From Alphaproteobacteria bacterium (GTDB lineage Bacteria > Pseudomonadota > Alphaproteobacteria > JAVJVX01): a stretch of DNA of 64,000 nucleotides. The stretch is taken from positions 186,001 to 250,000 of the forward strand of contig JAVJVX010000009.1 in NCBI GenBank assembly GCA_040220875.1. Reading direction: 5' to 3'. The position numbers were made by a program, and so were the translations under genes. Within the stretch, counting starts at the first letter, position 1. Each line of letters starts with the position of its first letter. The notes below the pieces were generated by a model, which ran no database searches, was not told the DNA's origin, and was given only the letters and a program-made list of their open reading frames with translations. This document shows positions 26,047-35,011 of this stretch, in pieces.

Positions 26047-26352
26047 CTAATTCGAAAGCTGGATACCGGTGCGGTTGCGATAGGTTTCCGCCAGCAGAAA
26101 GGTGCCCAGAGCACGGCGCAATTCCTGCGTTCCCATGCCTGACAGCCTCTCGGAACTGCTGGCAAATTGGCGCGGCTCCTGCGGCCCGCGCATTTCCAGC
26201 AGAATCGGCCCCGCGGTGGTTAGAAGGGACGGGTTCGTGCTGGCGTTGGCACCGGGGGCCGCCGCTGCGGTCATGCCCAGAAACAACGCGCCCCCGACAG
26301 CGCTCATTACCGGGGACAGGCTGTTTCGTCGCTTCTTCGACGACACTGACAT
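26047..26352 (-). CDS. Small secreted protein of unknown function
   Basis: A 101-residue protein not recognised as any family. It has a clear export signal: basic start MSVSSKKRRNS, a hydrophobic core (VMSAVGGALFLGMTAAA) and a small-residue cleavage region near PGANAS. The mature part is about 60 residues, polar, without cysteines, ending ETYRNRTGIQLSN. The ATG at 26352 is preferred over upstream in-frame starts because GGAG lies seven bases before it. It is downstream of the second DUF1329 gene on the same strand with a 195-base gap. Confidence 0.55.
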   Translation of the reverse strand: MSVSSKKRRNSLSPVMSAVGGALFLGMTAAAAPGANASTNPSLLTTAGPILLEMRGPQEPRQFASSSERLSGMGTQELRRALGTFLLAETYRNRTGIQLSN

Positions 26353-26547
26353 TGTTCTGCTCCAAGCCTTTTTCCAGGGCACCATCACCCTTTGGAGCAA
26401 ACTTACCGGAGGGGAATAAAAACCACGTTAACTATTGCCGCGGCTTTAGATTGATGTTTTTGAAATTAAAGGAGAAATCGGAGCGAATTTTAGGCATCCG
26501 TCCGCAACCGCCGAGGTCGGGCCGGACACCTGTCCTCCCGGTCCGTT

Positions 26548-27864
26548 TTACTGGCCTTGCGCTTCCAGGACACCCAAAGATATTTCATCCGGAGTCATTG
26601 GGCCGTTGAATGTCGTCTGTGGAGATCCAACGAAAATCGTCGCGTGGAAGTTCTGGAAATCGATGGCGCCACCATATGCACCCCAGTACGCGTGCCCGTT
26701 CGGATCATCCGCTGGGACATGATGCAGCACCGGCTGATACATCCACTTTTTAAAGACCCCGGCGTCATCGTAAGCCTCGCCGTGAGTCCCCAGCCATATC
26801 TCGGGATCGATATAAGCGATTTTTTCCGAATACGGATGTTCCTCCGGAGGAATCGCTTTCACGATCAATGCCTCGCGAACTTCCCACGGCTCGTTCGGAT
26901 ACCAGTAAGGGGCAGTCTCCAGATTAAGATGAGGGAACCGTTGATTAATGTCCTCAGCACCTTCGATCCAGGGTTCGCTGCGAACTGACCCGTGAACCAA
27001 GATTTTCTTCTTTCCGACGAGGCGAAAATCTTTGTACCAGGTGGGAAAAGCCGCCAACACGTCAATATCGTCATTCAGCCAATCCGTGCTTCCGGCGGGA
27101 TTCATCCAGGCGCCTCCGGACAATCGGCGCACCCGCCTCAAGTCCCGGATATACGCCCAGCTATCGTCAAAGGCGCCAGTCGTGTAACGGATCGTAAAGG
27201 TACCGATCCCCTTAAGATCCTGTGGTGCCAAGCCAAAAAAGATCTGTTTGAAGTGAATTGTGCCGTCACCGAGTGTCGGCCCTTCACTGGCGGCACCATA
27301 GCGACCGGCCATGCGGATGCGCCGAAAATTCCAGTGTTGCAACCGCTCTATACCATTTTGGCCGTCGATAAGAATCCAGATGAAAAGCTCGCGGTTAATG
27401 CTGTCACCATTCATCGGGCCGTAAGCCTGGTTCCAGGCAACCTTCCAACCGGCGTGGGGATCTGACGGATCGATCGACGGAAATGGCACGCCGGCGACCC
27501 AGCCGACCGGGCGCCGTGTCTCGGGGTCAAATGACACTGTTTTCTTGTTACGCTCATTCCGTGCCGCGTAATGCCGGTCGATATGATAGCGCTGCGTATC
27601 TCTCAATCCGACCCGAAGCCCGGTATTCCGGATCTGCCATTCGACTTTTTCCGGCAGCAGATCGCCAAGACGCTCGCCTTTGAATTTCTTTTCGAGCAAT
27701 TCGTCGATGTTTCCGGCCACGATCGTCGCGCCGGGTTGAATCCGTCCGGGGTCTTCGCTGTCGGCGATTTTCTCCTCTGCCTGGGCAGTGGACACAGCCA
27801 GGGCCAGGGCCAGCGGAAGCGCGAACATGCCGGTCAACTTTTTTGCTCGGATGTGTGATGTCAA
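26548..27864 (-). CDS. DUF1329 family secreted protein (second copy)
   Basis: A 438-residue DUF1329 protein with a signal peptide (MFALPLALALAVSTAQA) and the domain landmarks GWVAGVPFPSIDPSDPHAGWK, FPTWYKDFRLVGKKKIL and ALIVKAIPPEEHPYSEK. It is clearly related to, but divergent from, the copy at 21246-22508. A TTG start at 27864 is preceded by GAGGGGG; an ATG at 27828 is the alternative and would still keep the signal peptide. DUF1329 proteins are exported and probably assist transport of hydrophobic compounds. Two copies near an RND exporter suggest a shared system. Confidence 0.85.
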   Translation of the reverse strand: MTSHIRAKKLTGMFALPLALALAVSTAQAEEKIADSEDPGRIQPGATIVAGNIDELLEKKFKGERLGDLLPEKVEWQIRNTGLRVGLRDTQRYHIDRHYAARNERNKKTVSFDPETRRPVGWVAGVPFPSIDPSDPHAGWKVAWNQAYGPMNGDSINRELFIWILIDGQNGIERLQHWNFRRIRMAGRYGAASEGPTLGDGTIHFKQIFFGLAPQDLKGIGTFTIRYTTGAFDDSWAYIRDLRRVRRLSGGAWMNPAGSTDWLNDDIDVLAAFPTWYKDFRLVGKKKILVHGSVRSEPWIEGAEDINQRFPHLNLETAPYWYPNEPWEVREALIVKAIPPEEHPYSEKIAYIDPEIWLGTHGEAYDDAGVFKKWMYQPVLHHVPADDPNGHAYWGAYGGAIDFQNFHATIFVGSPQTTFNGPMTPDEISLGVLEAQGQ

Positions 27865-28025
27865 AAGAATGGCCCCCTCGCCCGCGTAATTCAGCCCACC
27901 GTCCGCCTATCGGTTCCCGAAAACCCAAAAAGGGTCGGGCGCCTGCTTCCCATGCCTGCCGGGGAAGCCCTGGCGGCGCCAGCATCCGCGAAAATACCGG
28001 GGAATTTTGGCTCGAGGCTCGAAAC

Positions 28026-28101
28026 TGGCGACCCCAACGGGATTCGAACCCGTGTTGCCGCCGTGAAAGGGCGGTGTCCTAGGCCTCTAGACGATGGGGT
28101 C
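28026..28101 (-). tRNA. tRNA-Glu (anticodon TTC)
   Basis: The minus strand folds as a complete 76-base tRNA including encoded CCA: acceptor GACCCCA/TGGGGTC, D arm with TAGAGGCCTA, anticodon stem CCGCC/GGCGG around CTTTCAC (anticodon TTC), and T arm with GGGTTCGAATCCC. Sequence and anticodon are those of tRNA-Glu. Confidence 0.95.
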
Positions 28102-28113
28102 ACTGCCGTTTTC

Positions 28114-28141
28114 GTCTAAAGGGTCGATGCCTGAAAATCAA
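28114..28141 (-). promoter_or_regulatory. Possible promoter of tRNA-Glu
   Basis: On the minus strand TTGATT, 16 bases, then TTAGAC lies just upstream of the tRNA. Spacing is acceptable and the match to consensus is moderate. Confidence 0.35.
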
Positions 28142-28176
28142 ATGGAAAATCCTTTGGCTCCAGGCCGCAGAAAGTC

Positions 28177-29952
28177 CTACCGGCCGCCACCGGCAGCGGC
28201 GGCATCGGTAATGACGAGCTGAACCCGATTATGGCCCTGCCAGCTATCCAGGCGAAGATGCCCGGCAATGTGAAGCGGCCGGCCGCCCGATGACAGGAGT
28301 GCCTGGCCCCAAGCCTGGTCCGCGCTTCGAAAGGAAATCCCCTTCAGTTTTTTTCCGTCATTGCCCTGAAGTGTGCAGCGGACATGATTTTCTCCCACGA
28401 TATCGGCATAAGCGATCGTCGCGTCGGCAATCGCCAGCCGCGGCTCGGCATTTCCCGCGCCGAACGGCCCGAGATCCTGCACCTTCTGTACGAGTTCGAA
28501 ATTCGCCCCCCCGACAGACAGCGCTGCATCAAGATTAAGGATGGGAGTGACATCGCCCCGATCCTGAAGCCGCTCATCGAGGAAAGCCTCGAAATCGCCA
28601 ACTTTCTCCCGTTCGATCGTCAGTCCGGCCGCCATCCGATGCCCGCCACCATTGACCAGGAGGCCGGCCTGACGGGCCGCAATGACAATCGCACCAAGGT
28701 CGACACTGGGGATGGAGCGCCCCGAGCCTTTGCCAGTCTCACCATCCAAAGAAATTACGAACGCCGGCAGGTCGTAGCGATCCTTTAGTCGGCTCGCGAC
28801 GATCCCGATGACTCCGGGATGCCACCCCGCGGACGCCACGACAATTACCTTGCGGCCTGGGCGTCCCTTCCCGACCAGCGCCGTCGCCGCCTCAAGGACA
28901 GCCGCTTCCACGGCCTGGCGCTCGCGATTGAGACCGTCCAAGGTCCTGGCAATGGTCCGGGCTTCGGTCATGCTATCCGTTGTCAGCAGACGCGCGCCCA
29001 ACGCCGCCTCTCCAACCCGGCCACCCGCGTTGATCCGGGGTCCAAAAACAAACCCCGCATGGTAGGCATCCGGCGCCTTGTCAATATTCGCCACTTCGGA
29101 CAGGGCGGCCAGACCCACATTGCCGCGGCGAGCCATGACCTTCAGCCCCTGACGGGCGAGCGCACGGTTGAGACCCACCAACGGCACCACGTCGCAAATC
29201 GTCCCCAGCGCCACCAGATCCAACAGGGACATCAAGTCGGGCTCATTTCGCTCAACATACCAGCCCGCATCCCGCAGCACCCTGTTGGTCGCGACGCACA
29301 GCAGAAACGCCACCCCGACCGCGGCCAACTGCCCGTAGGCACCGCTCTCATCCAGACGGTTCGGGTTGATGACGGCGAAGGCCTCGGGCAGTGAGGGCTC
29401 CGCCTCGTGATGATCCACCACGATGAGATCAAGACCCATGTCCCTGGCTGCCCTGATCGGCTCGAACGCCGTTATGCCGCAGTCCGCGGTGAGAACCAGG
29501 GATGCTCCCTGTGCCTTGATGCCTTGCAGCGCTGGTGTGTTGGGGCCGTAGCCTTCGGTAAGACGGTCCGGAATGTAGAAGAACGTCTTTCCTCCGGCGG
29601 CGGCAATAAATCGCGTCAGCACCGCGCTCGAAGTCGCGCCATCTACGTCATAATCACCGAAAATACAGATTCTCTCTCCGCCCATGATCGCAGCTGCCAG
29701 CCGCTCCGCCGCCCTATCCATATCTTTGAACTGGGAGGGGTTAGGGAGAGAATCACGAAGTGTCGGATCCAAAAACCACGACGCCTGATCGAGGGCGATG
29801 CCGCGGCCCACCAGAATCCGCGCAAGAATTTCCGCAATGCCGAGGCGCTGCGCCAGGGCCAGCGCCTGCCGATCATCGGAAACGCGCGATTGCCAACGTT
29901 TCCCGGAGAAAGATTTCTCGACACCCAGAAAAGCAGGGGTCTTTGGCTCCAA
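28177..29952 (-). CDS. recJ: Single-stranded-DNA-specific exonuclease RecJ
   Basis: A 591-residue RecJ. The DHH-family catalytic motifs are visible: FGDYDVDGATSS (motif I), LTADCGI (II), VVDHHEAEP (III, DHH) and later the DHHA1 domain motif GGGHRMAAGLTI. It degrades single-stranded DNA 5' to 3' in recombination and mismatch repair. A TTG start at 29952 is supported by AGGTGA six bases upstream, and the gap to glpX is six bases, so the two are co-transcribed. Confidence 0.93.
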   Translation of the reverse strand: MEPKTPAFLGVEKSFSGKRWQSRVSDDRQALALAQRLGIAEILARILVGRGIALDQASWFLDPTLRDSLPNPSQFKDMDRAAERLAAAIMGGERICIFGDYDVDGATSSAVLTRFIAAAGGKTFFYIPDRLTEGYGPNTPALQGIKAQGASLVLTADCGITAFEPIRAARDMGLDLIVVDHHEAEPSLPEAFAVINPNRLDESGAYGQLAAVGVAFLLCVATNRVLRDAGWYVERNEPDLMSLLDLVALGTICDVVPLVGLNRALARQGLKVMARRGNVGLAALSEVANIDKAPDAYHAGFVFGPRINAGGRVGEAALGARLLTTDSMTEARTIARTLDGLNRERQAVEAAVLEAATALVGKGRPGRKVIVVASAGWHPGVIGIVASRLKDRYDLPAFVISLDGETGKGSGRSIPSVDLGAIVIAARQAGLLVNGGGHRMAAGLTIEREKVGDFEAFLDERLQDRGDVTPILNLDAALSVGGANFELVQKVQDLGPFGAGNAEPRLAIADATIAYADIVGENHVRCTLQGNDGKKLKGISFRSADQAWGQALLSSGGRPLHIAGHLRLDSWQGHNRVQLVITDAAAAGGGR

Positions 29953-29958
29953 CTTCGA

Positions 29959-30957
29959 TCACCTGTCCAGAAAGGGCCTGAAGGCCGTTTTTCTCGTGAA
30001 GTCGTGGTTTGCCTCAATCGTCCGGACAGTGCCTGTTTTCGAGCGCATGACGATCGAATGGGTAGTTGCACCGCCAGGAAAGTTCCGAACGCCGCGCAGC
30101 ATCGACCCGTTGGTCACACCTGTCGCGGCGAACATCACGTCATTGGCGGCAAGATCGTGCAAGGTATACTTGCTGTCCAAATCTTCGATCCCGCAACGCC
30201 GCGCACGCCGCCTTTCGTCATCGTTACGAAACGTCAGGCGCGCCTGCATCTGCCCACCGATACAGCGCAATGCAGCGGCGGCCAGAACGCCCTCCGGCGC
30301 ACCTCCAATACCCAGATAGAGATCGACACCGCTATCCGGACGTGAGGTCGCGATGACACCGCTCACGTCCCCGTCAGAAATGAGCATGATGCGTGCCCCT
30401 GCCTCGCGAACCCTGGCGATCAGTTCTGCATGCCGCGGACGGTCGAGGATACAGACGACCAGGTCGGAAACCTCCATTCTCTTGGCCTTTGCCAGGCTCT
30501 CCAGATTTTCCTTGGGGCTTGCGTCGAGATCAACGACGTCATCAGGCAGGCCGCCCCCAACCGCAACCTTGTCCATATAGACGTCCGGGGCGTTGAGGAA
30601 GTCACCCTCATTGGCCATTGCCACCACGGCAAGCGCATTGGCGCCCCCTTTGGCCGTGATCGTCGTCCCCTCGAGCGGGTCAAGCGCGATGTCAATTCTG
30701 GGCCCTTCGCCCCGGCCGACTTTCTCGCCGATAAACAACATCGGTGCTTCGTCTCGCTCACCTTCACCGATGACGACCGTGCCCTCGATCTGAAGTCCGT
30801 TCAACGCCCGGCGCATTGCATCTACCGCCGCCTGATCCGCAGATTTCTCATCCCCCCGTCCCATGAGTCGCGAGGCGGCCAGAGCGGCGGCTTCCGTTAC
30901 TCGAACTACTTCCAGAGCGAGGTTGCGATCCATGACGGCTTCTAACGCCTGGGTCAT
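29959..30957 (-). CDS. glpX: Class II fructose-1,6-bisphosphatase
   Basis: A 332-residue GlpX-type phosphatase. It has VVIGEGERDEAPML, the metal motif LDPLEGTTITAKGG (Asp-Pro-Leu-Glu-Gly) and DGDVSGVI. It removes the 1-phosphate of fructose-1,6-bisphosphate in gluconeogenesis. The position between hom and recJ is a conserved alphaproteobacterial arrangement. Confidence 0.93.
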   Translation of the reverse strand: MTQALEAVMDRNLALEVVRVTEAAALAASRLMGRGDEKSADQAAVDAMRRALNGLQIEGTVVIGEGERDEAPMLFIGEKVGRGEGPRIDIALDPLEGTTITAKGGANALAVVAMANEGDFLNAPDVYMDKVAVGGGLPDDVVDLDASPKENLESLAKAKRMEVSDLVVCILDRPRHAELIARVREAGARIMLISDGDVSGVIATSRPDSGVDLYLGIGGAPEGVLAAAALRCIGGQMQARLTFRNDDERRRARRCGIEDLDSKYTLHDLAANDVMFAATGVTNGSMLRGVRNFPGGATTHSIVMRSKTGTVRTIEANHDFTRKTAFRPFLDR

Positions 30958-30972
30958 GATGTATTTTTCCTT

Positions 30973-32265
30973 CTACAACGCTTCAATTCTGATCATGCGG
31001 GATGGCTCGAGCACGGGGTCAAGACCATCGATCCTGTGAAGCGCTCTCATCATGTTGGCTTCAATTGTCTCATGAGTGGTCAGGACGATAGGGACTTTCT
31101 CCCCGGGCGCCCGGCCATGCTGGAGCATCGACCGCATCGAGACATCCTCGTCTCTCAAAATAGCCGCGACATCGGCAATCACACCGGGCCGGTCGAGGAC
31201 CATGAGGCGAATATAGTAATCACCACGGTGCCGGGTCATGTCGCGCGGCTTGAGGGTCTCCAACCGCTCTGAGGGGCTGCCGAAGACGGGGCGCGCCGCG
31301 TTCCGGGCGAGTCGGACCAAATCGGAGACAACGGCGCTGGCCGTTGGAGCGCCCCCAGCCCCCGCCCCCTCCAGCACGATACTCCCGGAATAGGCGCCCT
31401 CCGCGACGACCGCGTTGGTCGCGCCGTCGACATTGGCAATGGCGGCACTGATGGGGACAAGACAGGGATGAACGCGCTGCTCGACCTCGTCACCGTCCCG
31501 TCGTGTGATCCCGAGAAGCTTGATCCGAAACCCCAATTCCTCGGCGAACCGGATATCGAGCTGTGTGACATTTCGAATGCCTTCGACATAGACACCGGAG
31601 AAATCGACATGACATCCAAAGCCCAGAGCAGTCAGAAGTGCCAGCTTGTGGGCGGTATCGGTTCCGTCCACGTCGACGCTTGGGTCCGCCTCCGCGTAGC
31701 CAAGACGCTGGGCGTCCGACACAACATCGGAAAATTCCAGACCGTCGCTTCGCATGCGGCTGAGGATATAATTGCACGTGCCGTTCAAAATGCCGTAGAT
31801 GGCCCGAAAAGGGTTGGCCGATAGTCCCTCCTGCAGAACATCGATGATCGGAATGGCGCCGGCCACGGCGGCTTCGTATCCCAGTCCCGCCCCCGACGCC
31901 TCGGCCAGGCGAGCCAGGCTATTCCCGTGCACGGCCAGAAGCGCCTTGTTGGCGGTTACCAGGTGTTTGCCGCTTTGCAGCGCGGTTTCTGATACCGCGC
32001 GGGCAATCCCGTCCGAGCCCCCGACGAGTTCGACGATTACATCGAGATCGCCGCTTCGCGCCATGTCGACCGGATCATAGAACCAGCGGACCCCGTCCAG
32101 GTTGACCCCCCGGTCCCTGTTCCGGTCTCTGGCTGAAACGGCCGACAATTCGAGACGACGCCCGGCGCGGTCGGACAGCAACTCTTCCTGTTCCTGCAGC
32201 ACCCGGGCGGCCGATGCCCCCACCGTCCCCAAACCGGCAATCCCTATTTTCAAACTGGAACTCAA
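30973..32265 (-). CDS. hom: Homoserine dehydrogenase
   Basis: A 430-residue enzyme with an N-terminal NAD(P) domain (IAGLGTVGASAARVL), the homoserine dehydrogenase core (YILSRMRSDGLEF, AEADPSVDVDGTDTAHKL) and a C-terminal ACT domain (YYIRLMVLDRPGVIADVAAIL) that senses an amino acid, usually threonine. It reduces aspartate semialdehyde to homoserine for threonine and methionine. Its start overlaps the upstream aminotransferase by four bases. Confidence 0.94.
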   Translation of the reverse strand: MSSSLKIGIAGLGTVGASAARVLQEQEELLSDRAGRRLELSAVSARDRNRDRGVNLDGVRWFYDPVDMARSGDLDVIVELVGGSDGIARAVSETALQSGKHLVTANKALLAVHGNSLARLAEASGAGLGYEAAVAGAIPIIDVLQEGLSANPFRAIYGILNGTCNYILSRMRSDGLEFSDVVSDAQRLGYAEADPSVDVDGTDTAHKLALLTALGFGCHVDFSGVYVEGIRNVTQLDIRFAEELGFRIKLLGITRRDGDEVEQRVHPCLVPISAAIANVDGATNAVVAEGAYSGSIVLEGAGAGGAPTASAVVSDLVRLARNAARPVFGSPSERLETLKPRDMTRHRGDYYIRLMVLDRPGVIADVAAILRDEDVSMRSMLQHGRAPGEKVPIVLTTHETIEANMMRALHRIDGLDPVLEPSRMIRIEAL

Positions 32266-33476
32266 GAGGCCAAAGCCGATTTGCCTGATGCCGTTCCGGC
32301 ATAACGGTTGAGGAAAGATTTGATGTTCCTGGCGGCCTGGCGGATGCGCTGCCGATTCTCGACGAGTGCAATCCGGACATGCCCGTCGCCATATTCACCA
32401 AAGCCGATGCCTGGCGACACGGCCACATTCGCCTCCTGCAGCAGGAGTTTTGAAAATTCGAGAGACCCGAGGTGGCTGAATTGCGGCGGGATCGGCGCCC
32501 AGACGAACATCGTCGCGGGAGGCGACGGAATGACCCAGCCGGCCTGCCTGAAACTGGATATCAGGACGTCTCGCCGTTCCCGGTATCGGTTGCGAATTTC
32601 ATCAACGCAGTCCTGTGGACCATTCAGCGCAGCAGCCGCAGCAACCTGAACGGGTGTAAACGCGCCATAATCGACATACGATTTTATTCTGGCGAGCGCA
32701 TGGATCAGCTTCTTGTTTCCCGCGGCAAAACCGATCCGCCATCCCGGCATCGAATAGGTCTTGGACATCGTCGTAAATTCGACAGCGACGTCCTTAGCCC
32801 CTGGGACCTGAAGGATCGAGGGGGGCGGCTGGCCATCATAATAGAGTTCGCAATAGGCCAGATCGGACAGGACATAAATGCCCTCCGCACGACAGAAATC
32901 GACAATCGCCTCGTAGAAATTCAGGCCGACTACCTGTGTCGTCGGGTTCGACGGAAAATTCACCACAAGGGCCAAAGGCTTGGGAATACTGTGGGCAACC
33001 GCTCGTTCCAGTTCGCGGAGGAATCCTGCTTCATCGGATACCGGAAGATGACGTATCGACGCCCCTGCCAGGATGAAGCCGAAGGTGTGGATCGGATAGC
33101 ACGGGTTTGGCGCCAGAACGAGGTCACCCGGATTGGTCATGGCCTGAGCCAGATTGGCCAATCCTTCCTTCGAGCCAATGGAAACGACGATCTCGCTCTC
33201 CGGGTCCAGTGACACACCGAAGCGCCGGGCGTAATACGCACTTTGCGCGCGTCGCAAACCCGGAATTCCTCTCGAGTTGGAGTAGCGGTGAGTTCGCGGG
33301 TCCCGGGTCGCCTCCACAAGTTTTTCGACGATATGCGGGGGCGTCGGTGAATCCGGATTACCCATACCGAAATCTATGATGTCGTCACCCCGCGCCCGGG
33401 CGCGCGCCTTCATCGCATTGACTTCGGCCAATACGTAGGGAGGGAGACGGCTGATCCGCAAAAAATCGTGATCCAT
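32262..33476 (-). CDS. AlaC/DapL-type class I aminotransferase
   Basis: A 404-residue fold-type I PLP enzyme. The PLP lysine is in TTMSKTYSMPGWRIGF; the N-terminal FGMGNPDSPTPPHI and RYSNSRGIPGLRRA match glutamate-pyruvate aminotransferase AlaC and LL-diaminopimelate aminotransferase relatives. Located directly upstream of hom with ATGA overlap, it belongs to amino acid synthesis. Alanine or related transamination is most likely; the exact substrate is not certain. Confidence 0.88.
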   Translation of the reverse strand: MDHDFLRISRLPPYVLAEVNAMKARARARGDDIIDFGMGNPDSPTPPHIVEKLVEATRDPRTHRYSNSRGIPGLRRAQSAYYARRFGVSLDPESEIVVSIGSKEGLANLAQAMTNPGDLVLAPNPCYPIHTFGFILAGASIRHLPVSDEAGFLRELERAVAHSIPKPLALVVNFPSNPTTQVVGLNFYEAIVDFCRAEGIYVLSDLAYCELYYDGQPPPSILQVPGAKDVAVEFTTMSKTYSMPGWRIGFAAGNKKLIHALARIKSYVDYGAFTPVQVAAAAALNGPQDCVDEIRNRYRERRDVLISSFRQAGWVIPSPPATMFVWAPIPPQFSHLGSLEFSKLLLQEANVAVSPGIGFGEYGDGHVRIALVENRQRIRQAARNIKSFLNRYAGTASGKSALAS

Positions 33477-33533
33477 AATATCTAGATGCCGGCCTTCAGA
33501 TGCCCATGCGGAGCCTGTCTAATCCCGGACCGA

Positions 33534-34808
33534 TCAATAATCGAGGAAAATCTCTGTCCGCCGATTGCCCGCCTCCCCCGAGGGCATGAACTCGTAATAA
33601 ATGGGTTCGGAATCCGAGGCCGCCGTTACAAGGATGCGGTTCTTGGGGACACCCACAGCAATTAAATGGCTGGCGACAGCCTCCGCCCTTTGGACGGATA
33701 CTTCGAAGTTTACAAGCTTGTGATCCAAGGGCGGCAAATCCCTCGTCCGGCTGCTGGCGTGCCCCACGACCCGAACATATCCCCCATAATCTTCGTGCAA
33801 TTGCGCGATTTCCCGGATGAGCCGCCGGTCCTCCGCCGATAATTGGGAAGAGCCGCGATCGAAGCCGATCACGCCCACCTGGATCGTCCGCGACGGTTTC
33901 TCCGGCGGGGTCGCCAAAGACGCCAACGGAAGCGCAGCCAGGCTTTCGCCCGCCTCGGCGCCTGTACCTGCCGGCCCGGACTGGGCGAATGCCGCCGCCG
34001 CCGCCTCGTCGGCCGTAACCTGTTCCGGCGGCGACGAGTCGCGCCCCGCTTCCGGGAGAGCTCCGCCTCCTATCACCCTTTCCGGATCCTCCCCGGACTC
34101 GAACGGCGTTCCGGCCTCTTCCTCGCCCGCCCCGGGGGCGGCATTGTTTTCAGCTTCGTCCGCGTCAGCTACGACCGACCGGTCCGGGACAGGCGCCAGG
34201 GCAGTGTCCTGGGTGCCGTCGCCAGGATCAGGTGAGCCAGGGTCAGGTGAGAGTGCCGAGGAGGCCGGAGTCGCGTCCCCTGCCCTGGACCCGGCCTGCT
34301 CCTCTGCCTCATCCTCATAGAGAACATTTTCCCGATCAGGGCGTAAACCGTTGTCATCCTGGGGCAGCGCCACCGACGGCTCCTCCGCCTGACCAGGAAC
34401 TTCCTCGGGCGCCTCCGCAATACCGGGCTCCTGAGTTTCGGTCTCTTCCGAGGATGCGACGGTCGTGGCTGCCGCCCCATCGCCTTCCTTTTCCGTTTCG
34501 GCCTCGGCAGACGCCTCGCTGCCATCGCCTTCCGACGGTGTGGGAGCCTCGGCCTCGACCGACGGTTCGGCCCCATCGCTGCCAAATATCCCGTCATAAG
34601 CCTCACCAGTCCAGTCCGCCGCGCCCTTGTACCATTCCACCGGATTCACGGCGTCGGGCACCGAGGCACACCCCGTCAGAAAGACCGCGAGCGCGCAGGC
34701 CGGACCCGCCGTCCGGAGGCCCCGCCAAGAGGGTTGAACTACTTCAGACGGGCGCATAGGGTGGCGCCCGGCTTCCCGGTCTTGCGTGAGAGGACGGTCT
34801 GAGGCCAC
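33534..34808 (-). CDS. OmpA-family peptidoglycan-associated lipoprotein with acidic linker
   Basis: A 424-residue protein in three parts: a signal peptide ending in the lipobox LTGC (Cys47); a 200-residue linker very rich in Glu, Ala, Pro and Ser (about residues 70-280); and a C-terminal OmpA-like domain (VGVIGFDRGSSQLSAEDRR, VVGHASSRT, NRRTEIFLDY) that binds peptidoglycan. A GTG start at 34808 has a strong AGGAG site; an ATG at 34757 has none but would give a more usual signal length. The disordered linker may let the anchor span the periplasm. Confidence 0.86.
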   Translation of the reverse strand: MASDRPLTQDREAGRHPMRPSEVVQPSWRGLRTAGPACALAVFLTGCASVPDAVNPVEWYKGAADWTGEAYDGIFGSDGAEPSVEAEAPTPSEGDGSEASAEAETEKEGDGAAATTVASSEETETQEPGIAEAPEEVPGQAEEPSVALPQDDNGLRPDRENVLYEDEAEEQAGSRAGDATPASSALSPDPGSPDPGDGTQDTALAPVPDRSVVADADEAENNAAPGAGEEEAGTPFESGEDPERVIGGGALPEAGRDSSPPEQVTADEAAAAAFAQSGPAGTGAEAGESLAALPLASLATPPEKPSRTIQVGVIGFDRGSSQLSAEDRRLIREIAQLHEDYGGYVRVVGHASSRTRDLPPLDHKLVNFEVSVQRAEAVASHLIAVGVPKNRILVTAASDSEPIYYEFMPSGEAGNRRTEIFLDY

Positions 34809-35011
34809 TGGATTATTCTCCTCTGGAAATTCGCCCGCAGTCTGCCTTGAAAATGACCGCTGGAAAAGCCATTAAGCGGCTGTTTTTAAAACCTTACTTG
34901 GCGGTTTTCAGGGAATCTTCGGTATCACCCGGTTATAATCGCCCCCACGGCTGCGAAACAGCCGCTTTCTCCTGTTCTTGACCCGTCCCTGAACCCCCGA
35001 AGGCTTGGCCC

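Noticed and set aside
33817-34759. Long open frames on the plus strand across the OmpA-lipoprotein linker
   Set aside because: They exist because the opposite strand encodes a Glu/Ala/Pro-rich repeat; they lack ribosome sites and family resemblance.
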